A stretch of 64,000 nt of DNA from assembly GCF_900104385.1 (NCBI RefSeq), contig NZ_FNJA01000007.1:1-64000 (forward strand). The letters run 5' to 3'. The translations under genes were made by a program, and so were the position numbers. The number at the start of each line of letters is the position of its first letter. Positions within the stretch are counted from its first letter, which is position 1. Below the pieces are notes generated by a model. That model made no database searches. It was not told the origin of the DNA and saw only the letters and a program-made list of their open reading frames with translations. Source of the stretch: Rhodoferax sp. OV413 (GTDB lineage Bacteria > Pseudomonadota > Gammaproteobacteria > Burkholderiales > Burkholderiaceae_C). Of the stretch, positions 15,235-23,302 are shown one piece after another.

Positions 15235-15849
15235 TGCTTTGGGCAAGGCCGCCGCCACCCGGGCGTCGTGGGTGGCGATTACCAGAGTGGCCTGGCAACG
15301 TTCGGCGCTGGCTTGCAGCAACTGCAAAGCGGCTTGTGCGGCCGCGTCGTCCAGGCTGGCGGTGGGTTCATCGGCCAGGATGACCTTGGGCTGTAGCAGC
15401 ACGGCGCGGGCCAGGGCTACGCGCTGGGCCTGGCCACCGGACAGCTGACTGGGTTTGCGGCCGGCCAGGGCCACCAGGTCCAGCGCCTCCAGCGTGCGCT
15501 GCACCGCGTTCGGGTCGTCGGGCACGCCGGCCGCCCATTGGGCCATGGCCAGGTTGCCGGCCACGGTCAGCGCTTCGCTCAAATGCAGTTTTTGGGGTAA
15601 GAAGCCGATAGCGCCCGCCCGCCATGCGTCGGCAGCTACTTTTTTGAGAGCAGTGAGGTCTTGGCCGGCGACCACGATCTGCCCGCGGCTGGGCCGCAGC
15701 AGGCCGGCGGCCAGGGCCAGCCAGGTGGATTTGCCCGCACCCGACGGGCCTTTGAGCAGCAGCACGCCGCCCTGGGCTACGTCGATGTCGGGGAAGCTGA
15801 TTTCAGGCGCTTGCGCGTAGCCGTAGGCCAGGCCGGTGCTGCGGATCAC
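15181..15849 (-). CDS. ABC transporter ATPase, LolD/MacB type
   Basis: 222 residues with Walker A (GPSGAGKST), Q loop (GFLPQ), signature LSGGQAQR and Walker B (VILADEPTASLD). The short length and the FtsX-type partner place it in the LolD/MacB family. The start is taken as GTG at 15849, which overlaps the stop of the Zur-like gene (GTGA); no convincing ABC sequence lies upstream of it. The last residues (IGSQRISNLQEQL) are encoded by dispersed repeat copy D, so the C-terminal tail is not the ancestral one. Confidence 0.85.
   Translation of the reverse strand: MIRSTGLAYGYAQAPEISFPDIDVAQGGVLLLKGPSGAGKSTWLALAAGLLRPSRGQIVVAGQDLTALKKVAADAWRAGAIGFLPQKLHLSEALTVAGNLAMAQWAAGVPDDPNAVQRTLEALDLVALAGRKPSQLSGGQAQRVALARAVLLQPKVILADEPTASLDDAAAQAALQLLQASAERCQATLVIATHDARVAAALPKAITCQIGSQRISNLQEQL
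15607..15655 (-). repeat. Dispersed hairpin repeat, copy E (partial, inside the ATPase gene)
   Basis: On the minus strand: GCTCTCAAAAAAGTAGCTGC, then CGACGCATGGCGGGC and GGGCGCTATCGGC. It matches the A-rich lead, AGCTGC and GCGC parts of the repeat but is diverged. It would encode residues LKKVAADAWRAGAIG between the Walker A and Q-loop regions. Confidence 0.4.
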
Positions 15850-16367
15850 GCGGGCACACCTTGCGGGGGCGTGGTACCGGTGGCGCAGTCGGCACATACG
15901 CCGCGCACCGCGAAGTCCATGCTCATGCCCTGGTAGCCCAGGGCCTTCAGCGTCTGCATGGCCGACTCGGCGGCGCGCTCCAGATCGACCCCATTGGCCC
16001 GCAGCGCGCCGGCCAGCGGGCTGTCGCGGTGGCAGCTTTGGCATTCGAAATGCGGGATGGCGTGCACGCTCGTCGGCATGGCCTGGTAGCGGCGCACGCG
16101 GCTGGCGTCGACCCGGCACAGCAGCAGGCCGACCTGGGTCAGGCGGTCAATCAGGCGGTACAGGGTGACGCGGTCCAGCGCCACGCCGGGGGCTTCAGCG
16201 TCGTCGCCGACCAAGGCCAGTTGCAACTGGGCGTGGGTGTAGCTGGTGTCCGGGTGGGCTAGCAGCCAGCCCAGGACCAGGCGCGCAGCCGTGGTGCGGC
16301 GCAGGCCGTGGGCCGACAGCAGGGCGTCGATCGGGTCGGTCTCGGTGAGGGGCAGGATGGAAGCCAT
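15846..16367 (-). CDS. zur: Fur-family transcriptional regulator, probable Zur
   Basis: About 173 residues from the chosen ATG. An N-terminal winged helix (HGLRRTTAARLVLGWLL, VTLYRLIDRLTQVGL) precedes a metal domain with HFECQSCHRD and a C-terminal CADC pair; the two CxxC pairs are the structural zinc site of Fur-family proteins. Assignment to Zur rather than Fur rests on the neighbours: AztABC-type zinc importer and COG0523 GTPases on one side. It would repress both arms when zinc is plentiful. A TTG at 16400 would add 11 residues; the ATG at 16367 is favoured, although no strong ribosome-binding site is seen. It heads the minus-strand arm and overlaps the ATPase gene by 4 bp. Confidence 0.82.
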   Translation of the reverse strand: MASILPLTETDPIDALLSAHGLRRTTAARLVLGWLLAHPDTSYTHAQLQLALVGDDAEAPGVALDRVTLYRLIDRLTQVGLLLCRVDASRVRRYQAMPTSVHAIPHFECQSCHRDSPLAGALRANGVDLERAAESAMQTLKALGYQGMSMDFAVRGVCADCATGTTPPQGVPA

Positions 16368-16401
16368 GGCGTGGTGGTTTTGTGTAAATTTCAACGGCAA
16401 A

Positions 16402-16465
16402 GCAAATAACGCAACTAAGTTGCATTACATTAACCGCAATCAGGTTGCATTATTACCGCAACCCT
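16402..16465. promoter_or_regulatory. Candidate Zur operators in the divergent promoter region
   Basis: This stretch is AT-rich against its surroundings. It holds a perfect palindrome GCAAC-TAA-GTTGC (16411-16423) and a second, GGTTGC-N9-GCAACC (16443-16463). GTTGCATTA occurs twice, at 16419 and 16444, 25 bases apart. The position between zur and the azt genes fits autoregulation and control of both arms. The motif differs from the gammaproteobacterial Zur box, so the assignment is inference. Confidence 0.55.
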
Positions 16466-16497
16466 GTGGCATTTATTCGTCCATTTTGTAAAGTCCC

Positions 16498-16641
16498 ATG
16501 TCTGCGCCCTCCTCCCGAAACCTCTTGCAACGCAGCGTGCTGGCCTGGCCGGCCTGGCTGCGGGTGCTGGCCGTTGTGCCCGCCGTGGCCCTGCTCTGGC
16601 TGGGCGTGGCCTGGGCCAACCAGAGCATTGCCCCATGGTGA
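16498..16641 (+). CDS. 47-residue single-span membrane peptide ahead of aztA
   Basis: A short open frame begins with ATG at 16498, soon after the candidate Zur operators, and ends in TGA at 16639-16641, overlapping the start of the ABC ATPase gene by 7 bp. The product has a basic N-terminus and one long hydrophobic segment (about 19-41, RVLAVVPAVALLWLGVAWA). Overlap with aztA suggests translational coupling. It may be a small transporter subunit or a leader; I do not recognise a family. Confidence 0.5.
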   Translation: MSAPSSRNLLQRSVLAWPAWLRVLAVVPAVALLWLGVAWANQSIAPW

Positions 16642-17378
16642 AGCTGGACAACCTGACCGTCAGCTACCGCCAGCACCCGGCGCTGCACCATGTCAGCGGC
16701 CAGTTCGAGCCGGGCTCGCTGACCGCCGTGGTGGGCCCGAATGGCTCGGGCAAGAGCACGCTGCTGAAAGCCGCCATGGGCTTGCTGCCCCCCAGCGGCG
16801 GCCAGGTGCGGGTAGACGTGCCACGGGACCGCATCGCCTATCTGCCGCAACTGGCCGAGATCGACCGCGGCTTCCCGATCCAGGTGCGCGACTGCGTGCT
16901 GCTGGGTTGCTGGCCGCGCCGCGGCGCCTGGGGTGGTGTGGACGCAGCCCAGCTGGCGCAGGCCGATGCGGCCTTGCTGGCCGTGGGGCTGGATGGCTTT
17001 GCGGATAGGCCGCTGGGTTCGCTGTCCAGCGGCCAGCTGCAGCGCGTGCTATTTGCCCGCATGCTGGTGCAGGACGCACAGCTGATCCTGCTGGACGAAC
17101 CGTTCACTGCCATGGACAGCAAGACCACCGCCGCCCTGCTGGCCCTGGTGCGCCAGTGGCATGCCGAGGGCCGCACCGTGGTCGCCGTGCTGCACGACGA
17201 CACCCAGGTGCGCCAGCACTTCCCGCAAACCCTGTTGCTGGCCCGCGAAAAAGTCGCCTGGGGGCCGACGGCGCAGGTAATGACCGAGCCCTTTTTGCGC
17301 CAGGCGCGCGCCATGGCCGAGGCCTGGGACGAGACGGCCGAAGTCTGCGACGTTGATGCAGTGAGAGCCGCCGCATGA
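16635..17378 (+). CDS. aztA: Zinc ABC importer ATPase (AztA/ZnuC type)
   Basis: 247 residues with Walker A (GPNGSGKST), Q loop (IAYLPQLAEIDRGFPIQV), signature LSSGQLQRV and Walker B (LILLDEPFTAMD). The phrase AEIDRGFPI is characteristic of the AztA branch of zinc/manganese importers. It powers zinc uptake together with the permease that overlaps it by 4 bp and the binding protein two genes on. Probably under Zur control through the operator region upstream. Confidence 0.88.
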   Translation: MVKLDNLTVSYRQHPALHHVSGQFEPGSLTAVVGPNGSGKSTLLKAAMGLLPPSGGQVRVDVPRDRIAYLPQLAEIDRGFPIQVRDCVLLGCWPRRGAWGGVDAAQLAQADAALLAVGLDGFADRPLGSLSSGQLQRVLFARMLVQDAQLILLDEPFTAMDSKTTAALLALVRQWHAEGRTVVAVLHDDTQVRQHFPQTLLLAREKVAWGPTAQVMTEPFLRQARAMAEAWDETAEVCDVDAVRAAA

Positions 17379-18250
17379 TGCACACGCTATGGGATGTGGG
17401 CGTGGCCCCGTTCGCCGAATTCGCCTTCATGCGCCGGGCCCTGGTGGCGACGCTGGCCTTGTCGCTCAGCGCCGCGCCGCTGGGCGTGTTCCTGACCTTG
17501 CGGCGCATGAGCCTGCTGGGCGACGCGCTGAGCCACGCCATCCTGCCCGGCGTGGCCATAGGCTTCATGCTGTGCGGCCTGTCGCTGACCGCCATGGCCC
17601 TGGGCGGCGTGCTGGCCGGCATGCTGGTGGCGGCGCTGGCCGGCTGGGTCAGCCGCACCACGGCCTTGAAGGAAGACGCCAGCCTGGCCGCCATCTACCT
17701 GGTGGCCCTGGCCCTGGGCGTGACCCTGGTGTCGGGCCACGGTACCCAGCTGGACCTGCTGCACATCCTGTTCGGCAGCGCGCTGGGCGTGGACAACGCC
17801 GGCCTGCAGCTGGTCGCCTGGGTCGCCAGCATCAGCGTGCTGGCCCTGGCCGCCGGTTACCGCGGTCTGGTGCTGGAGAGCTTTGACCCGGTGTTCCTGA
17901 GCGCCACCGGCCACCGTGGTTGGCTGTGGCAACAAGGCTTTTTGATGCTGGTGGTCGTGAACCTGGTGGCCGGCTTCCAGACCCTGGGCACGCTGATGGC
18001 CGTGGGCCTGATGATGCTGCCCGCGGTATCCGCCCGGCTCTGGCACGACACCTTGCCGGCCCAGCTGCTGAACGCCAGCGCCCAGGCCATGCTGGCCGGC
18101 ACGGCCGGGCTGCTGCTGTCCTACCACCTGGATACGCCGTCCGGCCCGACCATCATCGGCTGCGCCGGTGCCTTGTACGGCCTGTCCCTGCTGTTCGCCC
18201 CCGGCGGCTGGCTACCCCGCGCCCTCGCGCGCAGCCACCGCACCGCCTGA
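17375..18250 (+). CDS. aztB: Zinc ABC importer permease (AztB/ZnuB type)
   Basis: 291 residues with about eight or nine membrane helices, ABC-3 family. Typical features are MRRALVATLALSLSAAPLGVFLTLRRMSLLGDALSHAILPG near the N-terminus and the coupling region ALKEDASLAAIYLVALALGV. The ATG overlaps the aztA stop (ATGA). It forms the zinc channel fed by the periplasmic binding protein. Confidence 0.9.
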   Translation: MMHTLWDVGVAPFAEFAFMRRALVATLALSLSAAPLGVFLTLRRMSLLGDALSHAILPGVAIGFMLCGLSLTAMALGGVLAGMLVAALAGWVSRTTALKEDASLAAIYLVALALGVTLVSGHGTQLDLLHILFGSALGVDNAGLQLVAWVASISVLALAAGYRGLVLESFDPVFLSATGHRGWLWQQGFLMLVVVNLVAGFQTLGTLMAVGLMMLPAVSARLWHDTLPAQLLNASAQAMLAGTAGLLLSYHLDTPSGPTIIGCAGALYGLSLLFAPGGWLPRALARSHRTA

Positions 18251-18277
18251 TTTCTTTACTACCAACCTGAGCGCTTT

Positions 18278-19174
18278 ATGAAAACCCTCGTCCAAAAACT
18301 CCTCGCCCCGCTGGCCGCCGCCGTGCTGTGCACCGCCAGCTTTGCCGCCGACAAGATCCCTGTGACCGCCAGCTTCAGCATCCTGGGCGACCTGGTGCGC
18401 GTGGTCGGCGGCGAGCGCGTGGCCGTGACCAGCCTGGTCGGGCCGGACGAAGACGCCCATGTGTTCGAACCCAAGCCCTCGGATGCCAAGACCATTCTGG
18501 CGTCCAAGCTGCTGGTCACCAACGGCCTGGGCTTCGAACCCTGGGCGCAAAAGCTGGCCAAATCCGCCGGCTACAAGGGCGCCAGCGTGGTCGCCAGCAA
18601 GGGCGTCAAGGGCCGCACCCTGACCGATGAAAAAGGCCGGCCCGAAGCCGACCCGCATGCCTGGCAAGACCCGACCAATGTGGTGCTGTATGTGCGCAAC
18701 ATCGCCGCCGCCCTGGGCCAGGTCGATCCGGCCGGCGCCAGCGCCTACCAGGCCAACAGCGAAGCCTATGTGCAGGAGCTGCAGACTCTGGACAGCTGGG
18801 CCAAAGAGCAATTCGCCGCCATCCCCGCGCCCAAGCGCAAGGTAATCACCTCGCACGACGCGTTTGGCTACTTTGCCGCCCACTACCAGCTGCAGTTCCT
18901 CGCGCCCCAGGGCGTGTCCACCGAGGCCGAGCCCAGCGCCAAGGAAGTGGCCAAGCTGATCAAGCAGATCCAGCGCGAAAAGATCAAGGCGGTGTTCATG
19001 GAGAACATGAGCAACCCCAAGCTGCTGGCCCAGCTGAGCAAGGACGCAGGCGTGACCCTGGGCGCCAGCCTGTATGCCGATGCCTTGTCCGGCCCCGGCC
19101 AGCCCGGCACCACCTATTTGCTGATGGCGCGCCACAACGTGAGCCAACTGGCGCTGGGCATGCAAAACAACTAA
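18278..19174 (+). CDS. aztC: Zinc ABC importer periplasmic binding protein (AztC/ZnuA type)
   Basis: 298 residues with a signal peptide (cleavage near SFA-AD, about residue 24). Metal ligands expected for the cluster A-I family are in place: His61 (EDAHVFEP), His127 (DPHAWQDP), His193 (ITSHDAFGYF) and Asp268 (SLYADAL). The long His/Asp-rich loop of many ZnuA proteins is absent, as in AztC proteins. It delivers zinc to the aztB/aztA transporter; the gap to aztB is 27 bp, so it is in the same operon. Confidence 0.9.
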   Translation: MKTLVQKLLAPLAAAVLCTASFAADKIPVTASFSILGDLVRVVGGERVAVTSLVGPDEDAHVFEPKPSDAKTILASKLLVTNGLGFEPWAQKLAKSAGYKGASVVASKGVKGRTLTDEKGRPEADPHAWQDPTNVVLYVRNIAAALGQVDPAGASAYQANSEAYVQELQTLDSWAKEQFAAIPAPKRKVITSHDAFGYFAAHYQLQFLAPQGVSTEAEPSAKEVAKLIKQIQREKIKAVFMENMSNPKLLAQLSKDAGVTLGASLYADALSGPGQPGTTYLLMARHNVSQLALGMQNN

Positions 19175-19175
19175 C

Positions 19176-19239
19176 GCTATTGAATCCATAGCTGCTGGCG
19201 CAGGTATTACCTGCGCTGGCGGCCTAAAAAGCTTGTAAA
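19176..19239 (+). repeat. Dispersed hairpin repeat, copy F (best reference copy)
   Basis: GCTAT-TGAATCC-ATAGC, then TGCTGGCGCAGGTATTACCT, then GCGCTGGCGGCCTAAAAAGC and TTGTAAA. It combines a 5 bp palindrome with a long hairpin whose centre, GCGCAGGTA-T-TACCTGCGC, is a perfect inverted repeat. It lies within the zinc operon, between the binding protein and the ZigA-type GTPase. Confidence 0.92.
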
Positions 19240-19251
19240 CCCGAACACACC

Positions 19252-20484
19252 ATGCTGCACACCCGCCTTCCCGTCACCGTCTTGTCCGGCTTTCTGGGCG
19301 CCGGCAAAACCACCTTGCTGAACCACATCCTGGCGAACCGCGAAGGCCTGCGGGTGGCGGTGATCGTCAACGACATGAGCGAGGTCAACATCGACGCCTC
19401 GCTGGTCGACAAAAGCGCCGCCAACGCCGGCGCCGCCCTGTCGCGCACCGACGAAAAAATGGTCGAAATGAGCAATGGCTGCATCTGCTGCACGCTGCGC
19501 GAAGACCTGCTGCTCGAAGTCCGCAAGCTGGCTGCCGAGAACCGCTTCGACTACCTGCTGATCGAGTCCACCGGTATTGGCGAGCCGCTGCCCGTGGCCT
19601 CGACCTTTGACTTCGAGGACGAGCACGGCGCCTCGCTGAACCAGGTGGCGCGCATCGACACCATGGTCACCGTGGTGGATGCGCTGAATCTGCTGCAAGA
19701 CTTTACGAGCCGCGACCTGCTGGCCCAGCGTGGCGCAGTGGCTGGCGACGAAGACGACCGCAGCCTGGCCGCCTTGTTGACCGAGCAGATCGAGTTCGCC
19801 GACGTGGTGGTGGTCAACAAGATCGACCTGGTGGACCTGAAGCGCCGCGCCGAGGTGGCTGCCGTCATCCACGCGCTGAACCCGGGCGCCGAAATCGTCT
19901 ATGCCGACCACGGCCGCATCCCGCTCAACACCATCCTGGGTACCGGCAAGTTCAACCTGGAGCGCGCCAGCGCCATGCCCGGCTGGGCCCGCGCGCTCGA
20001 AGGCCAGCACACACCGGAAACCGAAGCCTACGGCATCGACAGCTTTGTGCTGCGCAGCACCGAGCCGCTGCACCCGCAGCGCTTTGCCGACTTCATGCAG
20101 CAGCCGCTGCCCGGCCTGCTGCGCGCCAAGGGCTATGTCTGGCTGGCCAGCCGGCCCAGTTGGGCGGTCAGCTACTCGCGCGCCGGCAATGTGGCCACGC
20201 ACGAACCCGTAGGCCAGTGGTGGGCCGCCGTGCCGCGGGCCCGCTGGCCGGCACCCGGCACGGCCGAGCGCCAGGCACTCGAGAGCCACTGGACCGAGCC
20301 CTTTGGCGACCGCATCAACGAAGTCGTCTTCATCGGCCAGAACATGGACCGCGCCGCCATCGAACAGGCGTGGAAGCGCGCCCACCTGACCTTCACCGAA
20401 ACCCGCAAGGGCCAGGCGGCCTGGGCCCAGCTGGCCGATCCGTTCCCGTCCTGGGAGCGGACCGAAGAAGCCGTGCTTGCATGA
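19252..20484 (+). CDS. zigA: COG0523 zinc-chaperone GTPase, ZigA type
   Basis: 410 residues. N-terminal G3E GTPase: Walker [10 protein letters not shown], the metal-binding CxCC motif in [20 protein letters not shown] and the NKID guanine motif ([10 protein letters not shown]). A C-terminal CobW domain follows. The phrase [14 protein letters not shown] and the length near 400 match the ZigA group induced by zinc limitation, which is thought to hand zinc to client proteins. The start follows repeat copy F. The stop overlaps the next ABC gene (ATGA), tying it to the same operon. Confidence 0.88.
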   Translation: MLHTRLPVTVLSGFLGAGKTTLLNHILANREGLRVAVIVNDMSEVNIDASLVDKSAANAGAALSRTDEKMVEMSNGCICCTLREDLLLEVRKLAAENRFDYLLIESTGIGEPLPVASTFDFEDEHGASLNQVARIDTMVTVVDALNLLQDFTSRDLLAQRGAVAGDEDDRSLAALLTEQIEFADVVVVNKIDLVDLKRRAEVAAVIHALNPGAEIVYADHGRIPLNTILGTGKFNLERASAMPGWARALEGQHTPETEAYGIDSFVLRSTEPLHPQRFADFMQQPLPGLLRAKGYVWLASRPSWAVSYSRAGNVATHEPVGQWWAAVPRARWPAPGTAERQALESHWTEPFGDRINEVVFIGQNMDRAAIEQAWKRAHLTFTETRKGQAAWAQLADPFPSWERTEEAVLA

Positions 20485-21320
20485 GTCTGGCGATGCAACT
20501 GCAAGTGCAGGCCCTGGCCTACCGCACGGCCCAGGGCCGTAAGCTGCTGCAGCCCGTGAGCCTGGGGCTGGATGCCGGCCAGCACCTGGCCATCGTCGGC
20601 CCCAACGGCGCGGGCAAGTCCACCCTGCTGCGCATGCTGGCGGGCATCCTGCCGCCGAGCGGGGGGCAGATTCTGTACGACGGAGTGCCGCTGTCGCAAT
20701 GGACGCCGCTGGAGCGGGCCCGGCATGTGGCCTTGCTCGGGCAGTCGGACCAGGCCGATGCGCGGCTGCAGGTGCGCGACTATGTGCGCCTGGGCTGCCT
20801 GCCGCACCGCAGCCTGGCCCGGCCCGCGCAGCTGGAAGCCGTGGTGGCCGAGGCCCTGGAGCGCTGCAATCTGCAGGCCTTGCAAGGCCGCAGCCTGGGC
20901 AGCCTGTCGGGCGGAGAACGCCAGCGCGCCCACCTGGCCCGCGCCCTGGCCCAGCAACCACGCCTGCTACTGCTGGACGAGCCCACCAACCACCTGGACC
21001 CGCGCGCCACGCTGGACCTGCTGCAAGGCATTGCCAGCCTGGGCATCACCGTGGTGGCCGTGCTGCACGACCTGGCCCTGGTGCCGCAATGGGCGCACCG
21101 GGTGGCCGTGCTGCAGGGCGGCGCCCTGGTGGCCTACGGCACGCCGGCCCAGGCACTGACCCCGCGCACCGTGCACCAGGTGTTTGCCATGCATGCGTTT
21201 TACCTGCCCCACCCCACCACCGCCGCACCCATGCTGGTGATGGATACCTGCGCGCCCGCACAGCCCCAGAGCCGCACGCGCAAAAGCTTTTTTACGACTT
21301 ACGAAACCGTTTCCGCATGA
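20481..21320 (+). CDS. ABC importer ATPase, FecE/BtuD type
   Basis: 279 residues with Walker A (GPNGAGKST), signature [15 protein letters not shown] and Walker B ([12 protein letters not shown]), as in iron-siderophore and cobalamin importers. The C-terminus has an extra tail ([17 protein letters not shown]...) of about 30 residues beyond the usual end. The start is ATG 20481, overlapping the zigA stop; the next gene overlaps its stop by 4 bp. With the two genes after it, this forms a second importer in the zinc island, perhaps for a zinc complex. The substrate is unproven. Confidence 0.85.
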   Translation: MSLAMQLQVQALAYRTAQGRKLLQPVSLGLDAGQHLAIVGPNGAGKSTLLRMLAGILPPSGGQILYDGVPLSQWTPLERARHVALLGQSDQADARLQVRDYVRLGCLPHRSLARPAQLEAVVAEALERCNLQALQGRSLGSLSGGERQRAHLARALAQQPRLLLLDEPTNHLDPRATLDLLQGIASLGITVVAVLHDLALVPQWAHRVAVLQGGALVAYGTPAQALTPRTVHQVFAMHAFYLPHPTTAAPMLVMDTCAPAQPQSRTRKSFFTTYETVSA

Positions 21321-22264
21321 AGAACTTACTCCTTGGCCTCTCGCTTGCACTGCTCAGTGCGGCATGTGCAGCACAAACCTTTCCGGTCACCGTGGACAGC
21401 TGCGGCGAGGCATTGACCTTTACCGCGCCGCCCCAGCGCGCCGTGGTGCACGACCTGAACATGACTGAGATGGCCCTGGCCTTGCAGCTGCAGGACCGCA
21501 TGGTGGGCGTGACAGGCATCACCGGCTGGTACAAGACCGGGCCGGAATTCAAGGCCGCGCTGGGCAACATCCCCGAGCTGGCGCCCAAATACCCGACGCT
21601 GGAGAACCTGCTGGCCGCCAACCCCGACTTCTTTTTTGCCGGCTGGTACTACGGCATGAAGCCGGGTGGCGAGGTCACCCCCGCCACGCTGGCGCTGCAC
21701 AAGATCAAGACCCTGGTGCTGTCCGAGAGTTGCATCCACCTGCACAAGCCACGCCCCGCCGCGTCTATGGATTTGCTGTACGGCGACTTCAGCAAGCTGG
21801 GCAGCATCTTCGGCAAGGCCGCCGAGGCGCAGGCGCTGGTGGCGCAATGGAAGGCCCGACTGGCCAAGCTGGACACGGCGGCAGCCAAGGACACCCGGGT
21901 GTTCCTGTACGACTCGGGTGAAGACAAGCCGTTTACCGCCGGTAAATACGCCATCCCCACAGCCATGATCGCCGCCACCGGGGCCCGCAACATCATGGCC
22001 GACATGGAGACCAGCTGGGGCACGACCGATTGGGAAACCGTGGCCGCCCGCAATCCGCAGTTTTTGATTCTGCTGGACTACCAGGACGGCAATGGCCCCA
22101 GCAAGCTGATGCGCTTCCTGCAAGCCCACCCGGCGATGAAGGAAACCGATGCCGTCAAGAACAAGCGCTTTGTGGCGCTGCGCTATGCCGAGCTGACGCC
22201 CGGCCCGGCCAATATCGATGCGATTGAGAAGATCGCCGCTGCGCTACGGTCCCCGTCCAAGTGA
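21317..22264 (+). CDS. ABC importer periplasmic binding protein, FecB/BtuF (cluster A-II) type
   Basis: 315 residues with a signal peptide ([18 protein letters not shown]). The mature protein has the two-lobe pattern of siderophore/cobalamin binders: RAVVHDLNMTEMALALQLQD, NPDFFFAGWYYG, and WETVAARNPQFLILLDYQ near the C-lobe. A His/Cys group, SESCIHLHKPRP, could contact a metal. It passes ligand to the permease whose gene overlaps its stop. No TonB-dependent receptor for this system is in the window, so how ligand crosses the outer membrane is unknown. Confidence 0.85.
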   Translation: MKNLLLGLSLALLSAACAAQTFPVTVDSCGEALTFTAPPQRAVVHDLNMTEMALALQLQDRMVGVTGITGWYKTGPEFKAALGNIPELAPKYPTLENLLAANPDFFFAGWYYGMKPGGEVTPATLALHKIKTLVLSESCIHLHKPRPAASMDLLYGDFSKLGSIFGKAAEAQALVAQWKARLAKLDTAAAKDTRVFLYDSGEDKPFTAGKYAIPTAMIAATGARNIMADMETSWGTTDWETVAARNPQFLILLDYQDGNGPSKLMRFLQAHPAMKETDAVKNKRFVALRYAELTPGPANIDAIEKIAAALRSPSK

Positions 22265-23286
22265 TGTCGCAGCGGTCTTACTACGCCTGGCTGCTGGGCG
22301 GCATGCTGTTGATTCTGGGTTTGGCATTGGCGTCTGTCGCCAAGGGCAGCACGCCCCTGCCGGTGCGCAGCGTGCTGTCCGCCGTGGCCGGGCCGCTGGC
22401 CCCCGCGCTGGACCTGCCCGCCGTGGCACCCACGCTGCAACGCATCGTGCTGGACCTGCGGCTGCCGCGCGTACTGTTGGCGGTGCTGGTGGGCGCGGGC
22501 CTGGCCATGGTGGGAGGCATGCTGCAAACCGCCACCCGCAACGACCTGGCCGACCCGTTTCTGTTCGGCCTGTCGTCGGGCGCCAGTGCCGGTGCGGTGG
22601 CCGTCATCACCACCACCGGTGACGTGCTGGGCATCTGGACCCTGCCGCTGGCCGCCCTGGCCGGTGGCTTGCTGGCCGCGGGCGTGGTGTTGGCGCTGGT
22701 GCACAAAAGCCAGGGCAGCGGCCCCGAGAAGCTGGTGTTGGCCGGACTGGCGGCGTCGTTCCTGTTCGGTGCGCTGACCCACTACCTGGTGTTTGCGGGC
22801 GACCAGCGGGCCGCGCACTCGGTGCTGTTCTGGACCCTGGGCGGCCTGGGCCTGGCGCGCTGGGACAACCTGGGCCTGGCCCTGCTGGGCTTCGGGCTGC
22901 TGGTGGCCTTTGCCCTGCACCGCCGCCACGCGCTCGATGGGCTGCTGGCGGGGGACGAAACCGCTACCAGCTTGGGCCTGTCGCCCGGCCGGCTGCGCGC
23001 CGAGATATTCACGGTATCGGCCCTGGCCACCGCCTGCTTTGTGGCGCTGACCGGGGTGATCGGCTTTGTCGGGCTGATGGTGCCGCACCTGGCCCGCGCG
23101 CTGTGCGGTGCCTTGCATGGCCGCTTGCTGGGGCTGTCTGCCGTGCTGGGCGCGGCCCTGCTGCTGGCCAGTGACATGGTGTGCCGCACCCTGCTGGCGC
23201 CACAAGAGCTGCCCATCGGCATCGTCACCGCCGCCGTGGGTGCGGTGTTTGTCATCGTCCTGGTGCTGCGCAGCCCAGGCCATTGA
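22261..23286 (+). CDS. ABC importer permease, FecCD/BtuC type
   Basis: 341 residues with about ten membrane helices. FecCD hallmarks are RLPRVLLAVLVGAGLAMVGG, NDLADPFLFGLSSGAS and GVIGFVGLMVPHLAR. It could start at GTG 22261 (overlapping the binding-protein stop as GTGA) or at ATG 22264; the product differs by one residue. It is the membrane subunit of the second importer of the zinc island. Confidence 0.88.
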   Translation: MMSQRSYYAWLLGGMLLILGLALASVAKGSTPLPVRSVLSAVAGPLAPALDLPAVAPTLQRIVLDLRLPRVLLAVLVGAGLAMVGGMLQTATRNDLADPFLFGLSSGASAGAVAVITTTGDVLGIWTLPLAALAGGLLAAGVVLALVHKSQGSGPEKLVLAGLAASFLFGALTHYLVFAGDQRAAHSVLFWTLGGLGLARWDNLGLALLGFGLLVAFALHRRHALDGLLAGDETATSLGLSPGRLRAEIFTVSALATACFVALTGVIGFVGLMVPHLARALCGALHGRLLGLSAVLGAALLLASDMVCRTLLAPQELPIGIVTAAVGAVFVIVLVLRSPGH

Positions 23287-23302
23287 ATCTTCTGGAGTTT
23301 TT

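Noticed and set aside
15850-16119. Upstream extension of the LolD-type ATPase gene
   Set aside because: It overlaps zur and encodes Arg/Pro-rich sequence with no ABC homology; the GTGA junction gives a natural start.
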